DNA from: Thysanoteuthis rhombus
Taxonomy: Eukaryota > Mollusca > Cephalopoda > Oegopsida > Thysanoteuthidae
Assembly: GCA_963457665.1 (NCBI GenBank)
Contig: OY735225.1
Coordinates: forward strand, 3,621,086 to 3,685,085
Direction: 5' to 3'
DNA: 64,000 nt
Shown here piece by piece: positions 12,186 through 24,003 of this stretch (position 1 is the stretch's first letter; the number at the start of each line of letters is the position of its first letter). The notes beneath the pieces were generated by a model. That model had not been told where the DNA came from. It saw only the letters and a program-made list of their open reading frames with translations, and searched no databases. A program made the translations under genes and the position numbers.

Positions 12186-14864
12186 GGGATAACGGTAGAT
12201 TAACTGGTAGCTCTAAACTAAACGTACCCCATAAGCGTAAAGCTAGAAAAAGCCCACACACCCAGCAAAATGAGGCACGAGTCGAACCGGAAATAAACAA
12301 GTTTTATTAGTTAATAATATTTTTGCTTTTGTAAAAACATTTTACCTTCAACTGAAAAAGATCTCCATGGAAGAGGACTTAATGGAATATCTAGCTATTT
12401 TTCTCGATAAATTGCGTGCAAATCTAGATAATTTTAGACATAATTTGAGTCAATTTAGATAATAACTGAAAGTAGCGTCAATACCTTCCCATTGTTCTTA
12501 CTGTCTTTATTTGTCTCTCTCTGCGTGTGTGTGTCTGTCTCGCTCTCTTTCGTTAATTAATGACGTAGGAATAGACTCTCTCTCTCCCTTCGCTCTTCAT
12601 CCATCATTTTAAATTCTTCACTTTTTAGTCTTAACTTGAAGTCCTGTCGTTGTTGTTAGGTGAGAAAAGTAAAGTCAACAACTCAGTAATAGTTTGACGA
12701 AAACAAAAGTCGAAGAATGAAAGAAGTAAATTCAGATAAATTGTTAACACGAAACGCGCAGAGATCTAATGGTTACAATGGGTCGAAGATAAAGCATGAC
12801 TTTCTCCTGACAATTCTTCTTTAGATTAGATTATTGATTAATTGCGATTTCTTAAGCATAGCCCATGACGGAACAAGGACGAATAGAGCGCAAGTCGAGA
12901 AGAGGACCTGCTTGCTTCAATTGAAAATTGGTTTGGTCTTTTTCGTCGGTTATCACCGAAAATGGTTTTAAAGTACGGAAGCCTAAAAAGGAGAAAAAGA
13001 AAAAAAGATTGTTGCTTTTCTTTTTCTTACTTGGGGCTCCACACTTATGACTTTGTGCTATACTTTTCGTAACGTTTAAAATATACCTTTTCAAAAATCT
13101 TTAGTAATATTGTCAAACTCCTACTATTATTGGGGTTGACTTTATTTCCCTATTAAAGTTGACACTCCCGATGAAGAATAAAAGTGAATAGATTTCAGAA
13201 TTTAAATGATGGGTAGACAGAGGATGGAAAAGAGATAGGTAGATTCTATTCCAGCGTCATCGAGAAGAGAAAGAGAAAACGGAAAGCCATGAATTGAATT
13301 ATCTGGCGTCACTAATCAGATTTTCCCTACTCTTCTCTGTCTCATCCGTAGCAGAAGCTTAGAATTTATGCATACACTCGTTGAGTTGTGAAAACAGTTC
13401 CTTTCTTTTTCATTCTCGCCAGTGGCCGATGAGATGCATTTTTCAATCTCTACTTCACGTGTCTAGGTTGCATCAACGGAGTCAAGAGCGGAATTCTACC
13501 CTGAAGCAGTCTGTCTTGTTTCTCTTACATTTCTTCTCTGTTCCTGTCTATCAGTTTTATTTTCTCGTTTTACGATATTTGTAATGCGTGTCTTCCACCC
13601 TGTGGTTTCATTTTTGCCAAGGGTTGAATCTTTTTTTGGCCAAGGCCGCTTTCATTGTTCACTGGAATCTGAAGTTTAATCATTAGAACAATCAAGCAAT
13701 TTCGTTTATGCATCGACTCGGTAAAGTCGGACCAAAAGAGAACGAGACAAAGAAGCCGGGAGGTAAGAAAATCTGGACTAAATGGCCAATGCCTCGAGCA
13801 ACTCAGACCGGCCATCGAAATGAGCACGATACGTTCGGAGGAAAAAAATCTCTGAATAAGTTACGGCTGAATCGAGTTGAATTCTGCAACAATCACTAAA
13901 AGTGAGCAATGTCAAGCCTGTTCAGTACATAAATTGTGACTGTCTGAGAAAACCAGGTACCGGAAGTAGCAGGCAATCATGTAGAGAGACTTCCGTCGCG
14001 ATCTCGTTAATATTTCTACGGAGGAGATTATTCTTTACTCTACGCTCTAATTTCACAAGTCGAAGGCCTCTAACCCCTCTGAACTCTAATTGGCCTGACT
14101 GCAAGCGACAAGAAAAAAAAACTTGTGAATAGATATATCACACACACACACACAACAATAGACCATTCAAATTGAGTTTTGTGTAATAGTAGCAGTTGTA
14201 GTAATAGTAATCAATATTAATGATATCAGACCAAATCTTATCTTCTTTTCAAGACAATATAACACACAATAGTGATGCATACATATTCACTAAGCTTAGT
14301 TTGGTACAAGGAGGGCCTTCCAAGTCTCGTGCATTCTGCGTGAAACGCACGTTTTCTAAAACATTTTCACGCTCACGTGCAAGAAGGGGAAATTCTCACG
14401 CATATTATAAAAAAAGTCGCTAGATTTATCAAACTGGTTTAGATTTCTGGTTAAAATCTTGGGTGAGCTTTGAAACGTTTTGAATAGACTTCTATACAAC
14501 ACTTAATTTCAGTCGTTAAAACGCCATGAAACATAATTTTACCCAGTCTTGGATATAAAGACTCTCATAAGACCAACCCCCACGCCCACGATTTTCCTCC
14601 TTACTTTTTTTTTGCGTTGGGGGTTCACTCTGTTGTCACTGTTTCTTAACATTGAAACAGGTTTGACAGAAGCTGTGACATAGTGACATTGAGAATTGGA
14701 CCCATCACATGAGCATGATGCTTTCATTGCTGCTTTTTAACGCAACACTGTTGGTCAATATAATATTCTTTCTGATAACTACTGTCCCATAATAGTTGCC
14801 CCATTTAGTGTATGAAATGCGTATGTGAATGTAACAACTATTATGTGGTATTATTTTATTACTA

Positions 14865-15115
14865 GTTTACCAATACCGCCAAAAATAGCAGCATAAATGA
14901 AATACATGGATATATACGTTGCTTTTTTATACGTGGACAATAGAGATATGCTTTGTTACGAACTTGGAAAATGGGGTCCTGTTGACCATGAACGAATCCT
15001 TTCCCTTTTCTTTCCTTTTTGACATCTTTATAACGTCATTAGAACATGAATGAAAGTCTATTTTCCTCCGTCAGCTGAATGAATGAGATTCTATTTTACT
15101 ATATCAGTTGTGCCA
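14865..15115 (+). repeat. Dispersed repeat, family G copy 2
   Basis: Ends about 100 bp upstream of the first visible GCH1 exon. It matches 50521-50730 in two blocks: the tgaaatacatgga..cattgc-like block, and gtcattagaa...attctattttac..caattgtgcc. This marks the nearest recognised mobile insertion to a coding exon. Confidence 0.6.
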
Positions 15116-15215
15116 TCTAGCACATTGCTAATTATCAAGTGTGAACTAGTTTCATTCTATCGTAGGATTTCTTTTCATAACGAATAACCTGTTTTTTTCC
15201 CATTTATATTTGTAG

Positions 15216-15325
15216 ATGTTCTTAATGACGCTGTGTTTGATGAAGACCATGACGAAATGGTCATTGTAAAAGACATTGAGATGTTCTCTCTCTGTGAACA
15301 CCATTTGGTACCTTTCATGGGAAAA
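15216..15325 (+). CDS. GCH1: GTP cyclohydrolase I, internal exon (equivalent of vertebrate exon 2)
   Basis: GTP cyclohydrolase I converts GTP to 7,8-dihydroneopterin triphosphate, the first and rate-limiting step of tetrahydrobiopterin synthesis. The cofactor serves the aromatic amino acid hydroxylases (dopamine, serotonin) and nitric oxide synthase; the enzyme is a cytosolic homodecamer. The exon starts in phase 1 (last two bases of an Asp codon) and reads [37 protein letters not shown], ending on a complete Lys codon. The zinc-site motif CEHH is intact: Cys at 15293-15295 and the second His at 15302-15304. The third zinc Cys belongs to a later exon outside the window. The acceptor is a T-rich tract ending tttgtag; the donor is gtaagtaa. 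The 110-nt length and both phases equal human exon 2 as I recall it. There is no stop or frameshift, so this looks like a functional exon. Confidence 0.97.
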
Positions 15326-15578
15326 GTAAGTAATTTCCTTTCTGTTCCTTCGTTTTTATTGACTGAGATAGTTGCACCTTCCCCGTTGGTTTCAAAGGTT
15401 TGTCTCCAAGTCCTGGAAAAACGACAAAATTTTCAATGCAGATTTTCAAAGCAAGAGGGCAGGTTCTTTTCACTTTGAAGATTGGCACACTGAGACCTCT
15501 GTTCAAGCTTCTTCTGTAGCTCAGGAGGTCAATATGGCCAACATGGCTACCAAAATGTAGGTTTTTAAAAAGATATGT

Positions 15579-15958
15579 ATACTCACTACTACAGTCCATA
15601 ATTGAACAAGTGTAGCGTCAAAATTTGAGCTGATGTAAACAAAATTGAATCGGAGGATAAATATGGTCAAATTAAATTCTATTTATGACATCACTGGCGT
15701 TTTCCATTGGAGACATCTGAAATAGAGTAAAAAAAAACCCATCTACATTCTGGGGATTGTCATTGATAAACCTGTCGGAATAAGGCCCCAAAGAGGTCAA
15801 AAGAGATTTCTTTTAGAAAGAAACGAACAAACAGATTATAGAAGGGTTCTTGTGGAGTACTGACTCCAATTTTCAAGTCTGTAGACAAAACGGTATGGTT
15901 AGGAACCCTGGAACGCACAAACGCACGCACATAAAAAGAATGGATAGACTCTTCGCCA
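15579..15958 (+). repeat. Dispersed repeat, family F copy 2
   Basis: Collinear with 5312-5690. It begins about 250 bp after the exon at 15216-15325. Confidence 0.75.
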
Positions 15959-16289
15959 CTTTTGGTTGCCACGGTTATTCGATTCTTGTCTGAGTTTTAG
16001 AAAAGTCATTAACATACAAACTCTGTTCCGGACAACTCGAACTGTACTTTTCATCTTCGATTTAGTCTCATTTTGGCTGATTCATTACTACGTCCCTCTT
16101 CAGGTGTAAATTGTAATATCCGTAGGGAAGAAGAGACCGATGGAAGAGAGGACTTTCCCCCATGGATATTCCAATGTACACCAGATGAGAAGTGCCTTCA
16201 TTGAAGATGAAAAGAAGTATTGATATATGGGCTGCATTACAGGATTGAAAGGATCGTTCTGTCTAGTTATTTTCTCCATAACTGGAGGC

Positions 16290-16345
16290 TGTATAGTGGA
16301 TTTATGCCTTTCTCAAGGACAGTAGTTCAAACTGATCACGAACTA
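16290..16345 (+). repeat. Family M fragment
   Basis: gtggatttatgcctttctca is followed by a diverged version of the module seen at 4515-4560 and 6425-6480. Confidence 0.4.
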
Positions 16346-16679
16346 CTCCAGTCGGAATTTGAGCTCAGTTCGCCTATTACACTTCCTGTGGATAATAACT
16401 GTTTAACCATTTCTCAGCGGAAAGGCCCCAGTATTTATTTTTTTGAATTTATATTTAATGAGAATGATCGTTCTGTACTGGAGACAGACAGAAATAGATA
16501 GACACAAGCAAAACTAGAAAAGCACTCGGAGAGTGCATAAGTCGGCCAATGTCATACGGTAACTAAAAACTGAATGATAATCAGTTCATATTTTGCTACA
16601 AGGAAGGGGATGTAAATGTGATACGATTTTCCATATTTTAAGCTATTGTTTACCTCTTCTTAATATATATCTTTCAATA

Positions 16680-16870
16680 AAAAACAAATTGCTGAATCTG
16701 CCCCCAAGTTCAATCAATTTTTCCTTAGTTTATGGTTAATCATCCCATCGAATCCCATGTAAATTCATTGGGAACTGTTGGAGATATTGGGTGAACAAAC
16801 AAATAGACATAGACATGAGTTAATACATTTACCTCTTCCCATTTCATCGGCAGAGGTTAACTGACGCAGA
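16680..16870 (+). repeat. Dispersed repeat, family J copy
   Basis: Carries attgggaactgttggagata and the ending cggcagaggtta, the same modules as 24590-24880. Family J is recognised by a fixed order: a weakly conserved caccaaattt-like block, cattgagaacttttggagat, cgtgtggacaga, then ...ggcagaggt. Confidence 0.5.
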
Positions 16871-19011
16871 GATTTTTATCAACCGAAGACAGAATTACAT
16901 ACCTTGAAATTAGAATCAGACGCGAGTTATTTATAAAACGTCATTCAAGGTTATCAATCATGGCTGACGACTTGCAACAGAAAATGAAGTTATTGATCTT
17001 TCCATTTCTTCCTATCGTGTACATTTGATCCGGGCTGTTAAATGATGGTTAAATTACATCGTTATATAAAATAAAATAATAAAAAAAAAACTTATATAGT
17101 TTTGTAATGTGTAATCGTTTTTATTATTACTTTCAACACCTAACCTAAAACCGACCCTTAAGCCTAAAACTAAAGTAAATCCTTTATAATTGAATTTAAA
17201 AAATAGTTTTGTGGTCCTGTTTTCTGCTTCCATTTATTCTTTAATGCGTTAGTAGTAGTAGCAGCAGCAGCAGCTGCCGCCGCCCGAGTCAGTGTTATTA
17301 GTTACCTCCCTTTGATATTTCATTTTGCGAACCAGTAACAGACCTTTACCAACGCACGAATTGTTGTTGATGATAGTGGTGCATTTAGTGTTATGTAGCA
17401 CGAGTTATCCAGATTGGATACAATGAAAGTTGGATGAACTTTCATCTAGCCATGACGACGCTATTAAAGATTGTTGTGTCCCATATAAATACGTAGTATT
17501 ATTTAGTACGGATGGTCGGATATCATTTGACATATATGAACTAAGATATCGCCTTGATTCACTCGGCTATTATAGTTGCAAACTGCTCTCATCACTGAAA
17601 ACCTTTCTTAGTTTAGCCACAGATTCTTTAACGAAGTGTTTTCTTTAGTTGAAAGAACACAATATTATGGATATGATACACCTAATCTGTCAGGAACATT
17701 TACCTTGTAAACCTGACTGTTGACAGTTGTTTTCTTCCTCATCTCTATTGCATTAACTAACAGAATCATTCGAGAGTTATAATGTATCAATCCATTTGAA
17801 ATATATATTAACAGAGCCAATAAAACCAGGAGAGCGTTGTAAAATGTGGTAGTATATTGTCATAACGAAGGATTCGTCGCAGGAACGCAGATCGTTTGAA
17901 ACAAAACGAAAAAAAGTATGTGTGAATTACTGAAAGAAATGTTCAATGTTTGTTTAATGTTATATCTAATACTTAATGCCCGATCACCCTTCAAAACATT
18001 TTGAGTTGAGACTTGAGGAAAAAAAAACCTTTAAAATTAGAATACTTGAATTATCAAAAGAAAAAAATACCTAATAATAAAATAGCTTTAGGCTCCATAA
18101 ATTAATTAGCCCATTAATGGTAGTTATACGTGTAAAAGTGTAACAGTTTCTTTCTGCCAATGATGCTTGCATTTATTCCTGACGACTGACAATCCCTTTC
18201 TCCTTGATTTACCTTGAATTTCTCTACTAAAATCATAAGCAACGTATTTACATTATACCTATGATATCTCTATTCTGTCAGTAACGCTTGAATTTTATTC
18301 TTGACCTCTACAAATCCAACAATGGGATCATTTACGTATGAATCGACATTTTTACCTAGCTCAGTTTAGTATCTGTGCGCCCTGCCTAAGATCAGGGTGT
18401 TGTGTACTTGTGATGATTGCCCAACGAACCATTTTTTAGAAGTTGATATTTTCATTATTTTCAGAGCTACAAAGTTCAGTTTATTCTATATTCAAGTTGA
18501 GCACTTATTATCAGCATTTATAGCCTTCAAGCTTCAAAATAGATTTCAAAAACTGAGTATTGTAGCTTTAAAAATAACAAAAATGTGTGTGCATATTTGG
18601 ATTATCATAAAAGTTTGGACGTTTGTTTTACAAATCCTGCCCGTAATACCACGGATCACAAAAATAATTTGTTAGAAAATATGAGGCAGATGTTGTTTCA
18701 TAGTTCAAAGTGAGCATTTTAAAAGAAAACTGACGAAGAACGGGTACTTTTGAAGAGTTCGCCATGAGATTATTCAAGATGTCTCTTCTGACTGATTCTT
18801 GGTCTTGGCTTCGAAAGAAAGACGTTAACTACAGCTGCTTTACTTAGAATTTCCAATTCAAGGGGAAGATGTTCCATGAAAAAATTGAAATTTTCATTGT
18901 TATGGCAAGGAAATATAAATGGGTCTAACTGTTTTCGCAGTTAGAGCTTGAACACTTGGCATTATTCCTGGAGTGGTTCAGTTTCAAAATCAGATCAAAG
19001 CATTGTGGCTC

Positions 19012-19239
19012 TTAACCCTTTTACCGATCGATTTTCCTCCCGTCATACAGTACCAGTCGGTACTAATAAAGGAATTACATCAGACAGACAGTACTTCTAG
19101 GCACAACGTAGTTGCTGAGTGGACACTCTGTTTTAGCCAGATTTACTCAAAGAATTAATTTTAATGAAAAGGATCAAAAACGACAATAAATGACTCAACC
19201 GGCAACCAAATGGTGACTTTCGACCGGTAAAAGGGTTAA
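19012..19239. mobile_element. piggyBac-type MITE (220 bp between TTAA sites)
   Basis: A 220-bp unit (19016-19235) lies between TTAA at 19012-19015 and TTAA at 19236-19239. Its ends are CCCTTTTACCGATCG and, inverted, CCCTTTTACCGGTCG: 14 of 15 positions match and both begin CCC. A TTAA target duplication with CCC-starting inverted ends is diagnostic of the piggyBac superfamily. No transposase is encoded, so it is non-autonomous. A small internal palindrome (gtacc-agtc-ggtac) lies near the left end. Confidence 0.85.
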
Positions 19240-19418
19240 CATTACGGAAATATCAACTTTAAAAAAAAAAAGAGTGGCTTGTTGGTCACCTATCATGCGC
19301 AGCTACACACACTCACACACGTATATATATATGGTATCATGCTTGCCATGGAAGGAGATGGGAAAGGCCTTTGTCTAGCGGTGGACCTATAACGGGTGCC
19401 ACTGATGATATATACATA

Positions 19419-19425
<7 letters not shown>

Positions 19426-19489
<64 letters not shown>
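19426..19489 (+). repeat. Compound (CA)n(TA)n microsatellite
   Basis: About 37 bp of CA followed directly by 27 bp of TA. Confidence 0.97.
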
Positions 19490-19617
19490 GCTCTATATTT
19501 CATCCTACAGGCACATGTATATATATCCACTCATACACTCTCTCTTAGATATAGCTAATGTATCAATAAGAATTATGATTTATCGGACAATATTCGAGTG
19601 AAATGACTATTCAGAAA

Positions 19618-19737
19618 GCCATGTTTTGTACAAATGAGATTTTTTTAGTTTCTTTCGACGTTTTAATTCAGGAGAATAAATATACTGGCGAAACATCAAA
19701 ATAAACTAAAGAAAATCTCATTTGTACAAAACATGGC
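19618..19737. mobile_element. Palindromic MITE (foldback), about 120 bp
   Basis: Arms are 19618-19663 and about 19691-19737. The outer 24 bp (ccatgttttgtacaaatgag and on) is a perfect inverted repeat, and the inner parts differ mainly by transitions. The loop is about 27 bp with no coding content. The superfamily is unknown. Confidence 0.75.
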
Positions 19738-19745
19738 CATCATTA

Positions 19746-19747
<2 letters not shown>

Positions 19748-19785
<38 letters not shown>
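19748..19785 (+). repeat. (CA)n microsatellite
   Basis: About 38 bp of CA, starting 10 bp after the palindromic element. Confidence 0.97.
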
Positions 19786-19786
<1 letters not shown>

Positions 19787-19849
19787 CTATATATCTATCT
19801 ATCCATATAGGCTGGATACCCGTCTGACAAACTGGTTAATCGGCGTGTA

Positions 19850-19877
19850 TGTATATATATATATATATATATATATA
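19850..19877 (+). repeat. (TA)n microsatellite
   Basis: About 28 bp of TA preceded by gtgtatg. Confidence 0.95.
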
Positions 19878-20242
19878 ATCAGGAAATAGGAGTACAGTTT
19901 TGAATTACAGGTGCATTATAAATAAGGACCCCATCTAAAACTTTTTGATTTAGAAAAGATCTCCTTCGCTTTCAATTCCTTGAAAGATGGGTTTCCGTTC
20001 ACTTTACAGTCATTAAAGAATTATGTATAGATACATAAAATAAAATGTGCATATTGGTGGAAATTTTTTTTTCACCATTCTAGTTACATTTTAAATAAGT
20101 TCTCTAAAACTCTTTAAAATATTTTTCTCAAAACTTTTTGTATTGAAAACTCCTCCCAGGTCCATTGTCAAATTTGTTTGGGCTTTACCCATGTAAGGTA
20201 CTTTTTTTACATATTTTTTTAAACATACAGACACCTCCTACT

Positions 20243-20243
20243 T

Positions 20244-20324
<81 letters not shown>
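20243..20324 (+). repeat. Long (TA)n microsatellite
   Basis: About 80 bp of TA with one phase break, the longest TA array in the window. Confidence 0.97.
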
Positions 20325-20327
<3 letters not shown>

Positions 20328-20411
20328 ATTTTGTTTCGGCATTCCAATACTATGAGGGAAAGCCTGGTGGTTGACACTAGGGTTATCATCCCATGAAGGC
20401 GTTGTTAGCCG

Positions 20412-20515
20412 TATTATGACATTTAGGAAAACGTATTCAACATATTTCGCCTATGTCGCTCCATAAGAAATGTAGGCAAAGCATGTTGAATATTTTTTTC
20501 CTAAATGTCATTATA
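20412..20515. mobile_element. Palindromic MITE with TA flanks
   Basis: The arms TATTATGACATTTAGGAAAA... and (inverted) TATAATGACATTTAGGAAAA... pair over about 45 bp around a loop of about 12 bp, and TA borders both ends. This is consistent with a Tc1/mariner-type foldback MITE, although no transposase is present. Confidence 0.7.
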
Positions 20516-20549
20516 CTTTAATATCGTCAGATTCCAGTATATATCTGCA

Positions 20550-20812
20550 TGTTTTTAAGAAAAGTATATATGTTAAGGAAAGGATATATGATCCAACAGA
20601 ATAATCATAAATTGTGTTATATTATATTGAAACTCTCATTCAAAATGATGTCCCGTTATTACATGTTGAATGTATCATTTGGCTCGGACAACGTTGATAG
20701 AATGAACAATCAAAGAAAATGGGACTGCTGTAGGGGTCGAACCTGTGACTGATAAGGTAAGCTACTTCAACGTAGCATTGCTCTTATCACTGAGCTAAAC
20801 TGTCCCTGGGAA
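20550..20812 (-). mobile_element. tRNA-derived SINE, copy 1
   Basis: On the minus strand, a head with A box (tagctcagtgataagagc) and B box (caggttcgacccct) is followed by the body tttctttgattgttcattc, then aataacgggacatcatttt, and an AT-rich 3' end. The copy at 31953-32190 has the same head, body and tail order, which defines the family. Octopus and squid are known to carry several tRNA-derived SINE families; I cannot assign this one by name. Confidence 0.85.
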
Positions 20813-20829
20813 TGCGAGTTTTCCGGAAG

Positions 20830-21110
20830 AGTAAGCTGTGTGCTAAGGAAGAATTGGTTAAATTTTGCAGTTGATCCAGGAATATTTTCTTCGATTTTGA
20901 GATATTTTTTGATTGCATTTTTTATTTTCAATTCGTTTGTGTTTGTCCATACAAAATCCCACCTTGAAGTTCTCGAAGACATTTTGTGGGAAGCCAGGAA
21001 GAATCGACTAAATTTTGGGGCCGATTGAGGAATTTTTACAGTCGACTCCACCCCCCGCTGCATCATAGGTATATACAAACTGATTTTCATTCAGTTTCAG
21101 AGTCGTTGGC
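20830..21110 (-). repeat. Family J copy, reverse orientation
   Basis: Segments such as gttaaattttgcagttgatc and the paired frames on both strands resemble 38885-39330 in the same (reverse) orientation. Confidence 0.45.
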
Positions 21111-21855
21111 AGAGGTATACACTCTCTGAACGGTTGCTAGTTTCTTTATAAAATGCATTGGACCTAAGTAAGAATGTGACTTTTACCTTTTTTTTTCTTT
21201 TTTGACCTTCACCCAAATTTCAATGTGGGAAATGAAGTTTCTGTTTGTACGATATTCCTTTCATATTTATCCTTTCAAAATCTAAGATAAACAACCCCTG
21301 CACCCCCCCTTACGAAATCTGTGTCTTCCCATGAAAATGTAGGCCAGGATGTCACGTGTTTTTGAGCATGGTGTTATCAAATCTTTTCCGCTAACAGCTT
21401 TTTTGTCCTTCTTTGTCTCCCGTCTTCAACTACTATGAATTCATAGACCCAACATTTCGATTCCCAAATTCTTCGCAAAGTACACAGCCTAAGAGCTCCC
21501 TGTGGTGCCTGGATATTGTCAACTTAAAAAAAATATTTCCTGAACTAGGCTCAGTTTGAGATAAATCCGCAAATATGAGGCATTCTGTGAGGATCAAAGT
21601 CAATACAGTAATTATGATGATGATGATAATAACAATAATTATAATAATCAGAAATTCTGACTGGAATAGGCACAGAGAGTACATTCGTTTGAACACTGGG
21701 ATAAAGACAATGAAACCCGTCTGTATTAATCAATGTATAATAGTAACAAAGCGTTGTATCAGAAATACAAAAAGAGGCAGGGATACAGTGGTTGAAACGT
21801 TGTGATAAAGACAAGAATACTATTTGGAAAGACAGTATGATATTGATATTTCATA

Positions 21856-22265
21856 ATCATCATCAGCAGCTTTTTAGCATTCGTCGTTGGACGTAAACCT
21901 TCCTCAAGATTCTATTATGGGCATCGCAGAACCAGTATATTCTGAACTTGTCTTGTATATTACACCATCTTATTTTTTGCCGGCCATAGTTTGGATATGA
22001 TCTTGGAGGATCCACGTTGTGAATCTTGATATCCAGCGGTTGACTGAGATTCTAGCAACATGACCGACCCAATGCTATTTCAGTTGTCTAATGCTTTCTA
22101 TGATATCTCGGACTCCTGTTTGCTTTTAATAACATACTGTGCTGTCTTGTGATATCTCCTTGTGATGTTGAGCAGGATGCTCTCATGCACCTTCTCAATC
22201 TTTAGGTCAGCTTCCTTGTTTCTGCTTCAGCTTTATAGGTGACAGCTTCCGAGTTACTTCCCTTT
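21856..22265 (-). pseudogene. RTE-type LINE, 3' end
   Basis: On the + strand it begins with the reversed GAT tail (catcatcagcagc) and cgtcgttggacgtaaacctt, then the complement of the W-A-G-H-V-A-R segment, upstream to the complement of a Tyr-Gly-Ala-Glu-like region. It is frameshifted and 5'-truncated. Confidence 0.8.
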
Positions 22266-22496
22266 ATATTGGATAATTTGTTTGCTTTTTCCGAGATTCT
22301 TTTGATGAGAGGTTCCCAGATGCTATTGATATCGACACTCGTTTGGCTGATTGGTTCGACTGAAAAAAGTTAGAACTCGATCAAGAAAATTCAACTTGGA
22401 TGTAAAAAAAAAAAAACAACAAAAAACGGTGGTGAAGTTTAAAGTCCAATCGAGTATGCGTTCCGAGTAGTGATTCAACATTCAAAAACAACCAAC

Positions 22497-22536
22497 ATCT
22501 GACGAAGGCCCGAGGGGACATGACCGAAACTTTGGA
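22497..22536 (+). repeat. Hammerhead-like module, family D copy
   Basis: Contains CTGACGA, then AGGCCC...GACC, then GAAAC in the same spacing as at 2906-2965. The hairpin after GAAAC is not obvious here. Confidence 0.4.
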
Positions 22537-23139
22537 CTAATGAACACATAGACAAGGAAAATAGAGTATATCATAAAAAATGATATTCACCTTTATCCGT
22601 TTAGTTGATCTAAAATTCAATTTGGAACATCCATCATACATCATAAAACTTCGAGATAATTCGCAAATTACATTTCCTCTGTATGATTTGATACTCTCAA
22701 GATAATGAATATATTCATGAAGATTAACAATACTTATCTGATGTTTGTTTCTCGTTGTTTTGATATACATAATAGCAAATGAGCCGAGTTGTTTTGATTT
22801 ACACATGAAGCACTCGGTAGATTTTGATGACGTTTCCGTCTTGTTCCCAAAATGGAGACAGGGGTAGTGTCAGATATACATCATTTACCGTTAATGGTTT
22901 GATGTCTATCATGAAACATTCTTTCGCTATCCGTCTAAATTCAACTTTACTTGCTGATACAAGTTGGTGTTTTGAAGAAATAAAAATGACTAAACATTTG
23001 CGTCACGAGAATAAAAACGATTCTTAACAAGAAATTTGTAACGTTCCCAATACAATCTGAAAATGTTGAAAAATAGTACGTTCGCTGAAAAGAAGATCAA
23101 ATATAATCATTCTTACCATACTACTAATGGTATTATTAG

Positions 23140-23407
23140 AACTTTAGCGTTATTCGTTGGACATAAACCTTCCCCTAATATCCCTTAGACCTCTCTATCA
23201 TGAGCATCGTGGAGCCCGTATTTTCTGAATTTGTCTGCAGCTGTCTGTATCATGACCAGCCCGTTGCCATTTGAGATTTTTAATGGTTTCCACGATATCT
23301 CTCTCCTCCAATATACTGTAATTTCTTATGATGATTATTTCTTATGGATGTTGTATGGTTCTCAGTTTGAGGGTCAATCTTTTGATGGTTTGCATGATCG
23401 AAACAAC
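23140..23407 (-). pseudogene. RTE-type LINE, 3' end with internal deletion
   Basis: Contains attcgttggacataaacctt and the complement of the DREVWRILG-like end, then jumps to the complement of the MTRWAGH-like part. Compared with 37272-37830, a central piece is missing. Confidence 0.75.
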
Positions 23408-23440
23408 TTAGTTTCAAAAATCTGAGTGCAAGTGACAGAC

Positions 23441-24003
23441 TGCAAGATTCGTCCGGAAAGTATCCACCCGCTTTGAATATCTCGGGAACTGTTTGTGCAT
23501 CCTTGATTTAAATTGGCATCAAATCAGAAGTGATTTTCCCGTGCATGCATGAATATGAACACTCCAATGGGGTTACTCAGTCGACAGTGGGACGCCATGA
23601 TCGAGCTTTTGGACTGTGTAACTGTTGTATTCATAGAGACCGAGCGTTCCCAGTCTTCACGTCTCGTGTAGATTTTTATTTCCAAAACCTCGCATCACTC
23701 TTGCCCTCCAGTCCCTCTCCCCCAATGACCAGATTTGACCCCCTAGCAACTTCTGGCTTTTATTAGTTTATAAGGAGGAGATCTCAGATCGTGAAAGGTA
23801 TTTGGGAGAATGCAACGAAGAAACTGAAGGCTATTACGAAAGAAGACTTTGCATATTTTCAGAAGTTTTTTGGACACCAGGGCACGTGTGTAATGTCCCA
23901 AAGGAAAGCAATTTGAAGATGAGACTGAAGTGCCATTGCACTAGGTAGAGTATATTTTTCGTTAATATTAAATATCTGGATACTTTCCGGACGGACTTTG
24001 CAC
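23441..24003 (+). mobile_element. mariner-type element, internally deleted (about 560 bp)
   Basis: The ends are inverted repeats: 23441 tgcaagattcgtccggaaag and, inverted at the right end, tgcaaagtccgtccggaaag, both continuing tatcc. The interior keeps a decayed C-terminal transposase stretch: a P-S-P-P-M-T-R-F-D-P block resembling the SPDLxPxDF motif, then KLKAITKEDFAYFQKFF followed by a Cys-V-x-S-like end, with stops between. This matches the mariner transposase C-terminus. TA target sites are decayed to TG/CA. It is non-functional. Confidence 0.75.

Larger units (their letters stand above)
1..15215 (+). other. GCH1: GCH1 intron 1, 3' part (runs off the left edge)
   Basis: Everything before the first visible exon is read as the tail of intron 1, because a GCH1 first exon (roughly 340 coding nt in homologues, ending ...TISD-like) is not visible in any + frame. 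Apart from the repeats listed separately, I see nothing recognisable in 545-2075, 2290-2535, 2970-3170, 3800-4320, 5700-6150, 6500-7620, 7990-8540, 8870-9230, 10025-10800, 10920-11375 and 12190-14860. A purine-rich, CpG-containing stretch at 2040-2240 carries a 70-codon open frame of low complexity that I do not call a gene. Confidence 0.8.

Noticed and set aside
1-15215. GCH1 exon 1 hidden in this segment
   Set aside because: No + frame contains the expected pre-exon-2 region (PxRAA, FTKGY, TISD-like) followed by a phase-1 donor, so exon 1 is taken to be upstream of the window.
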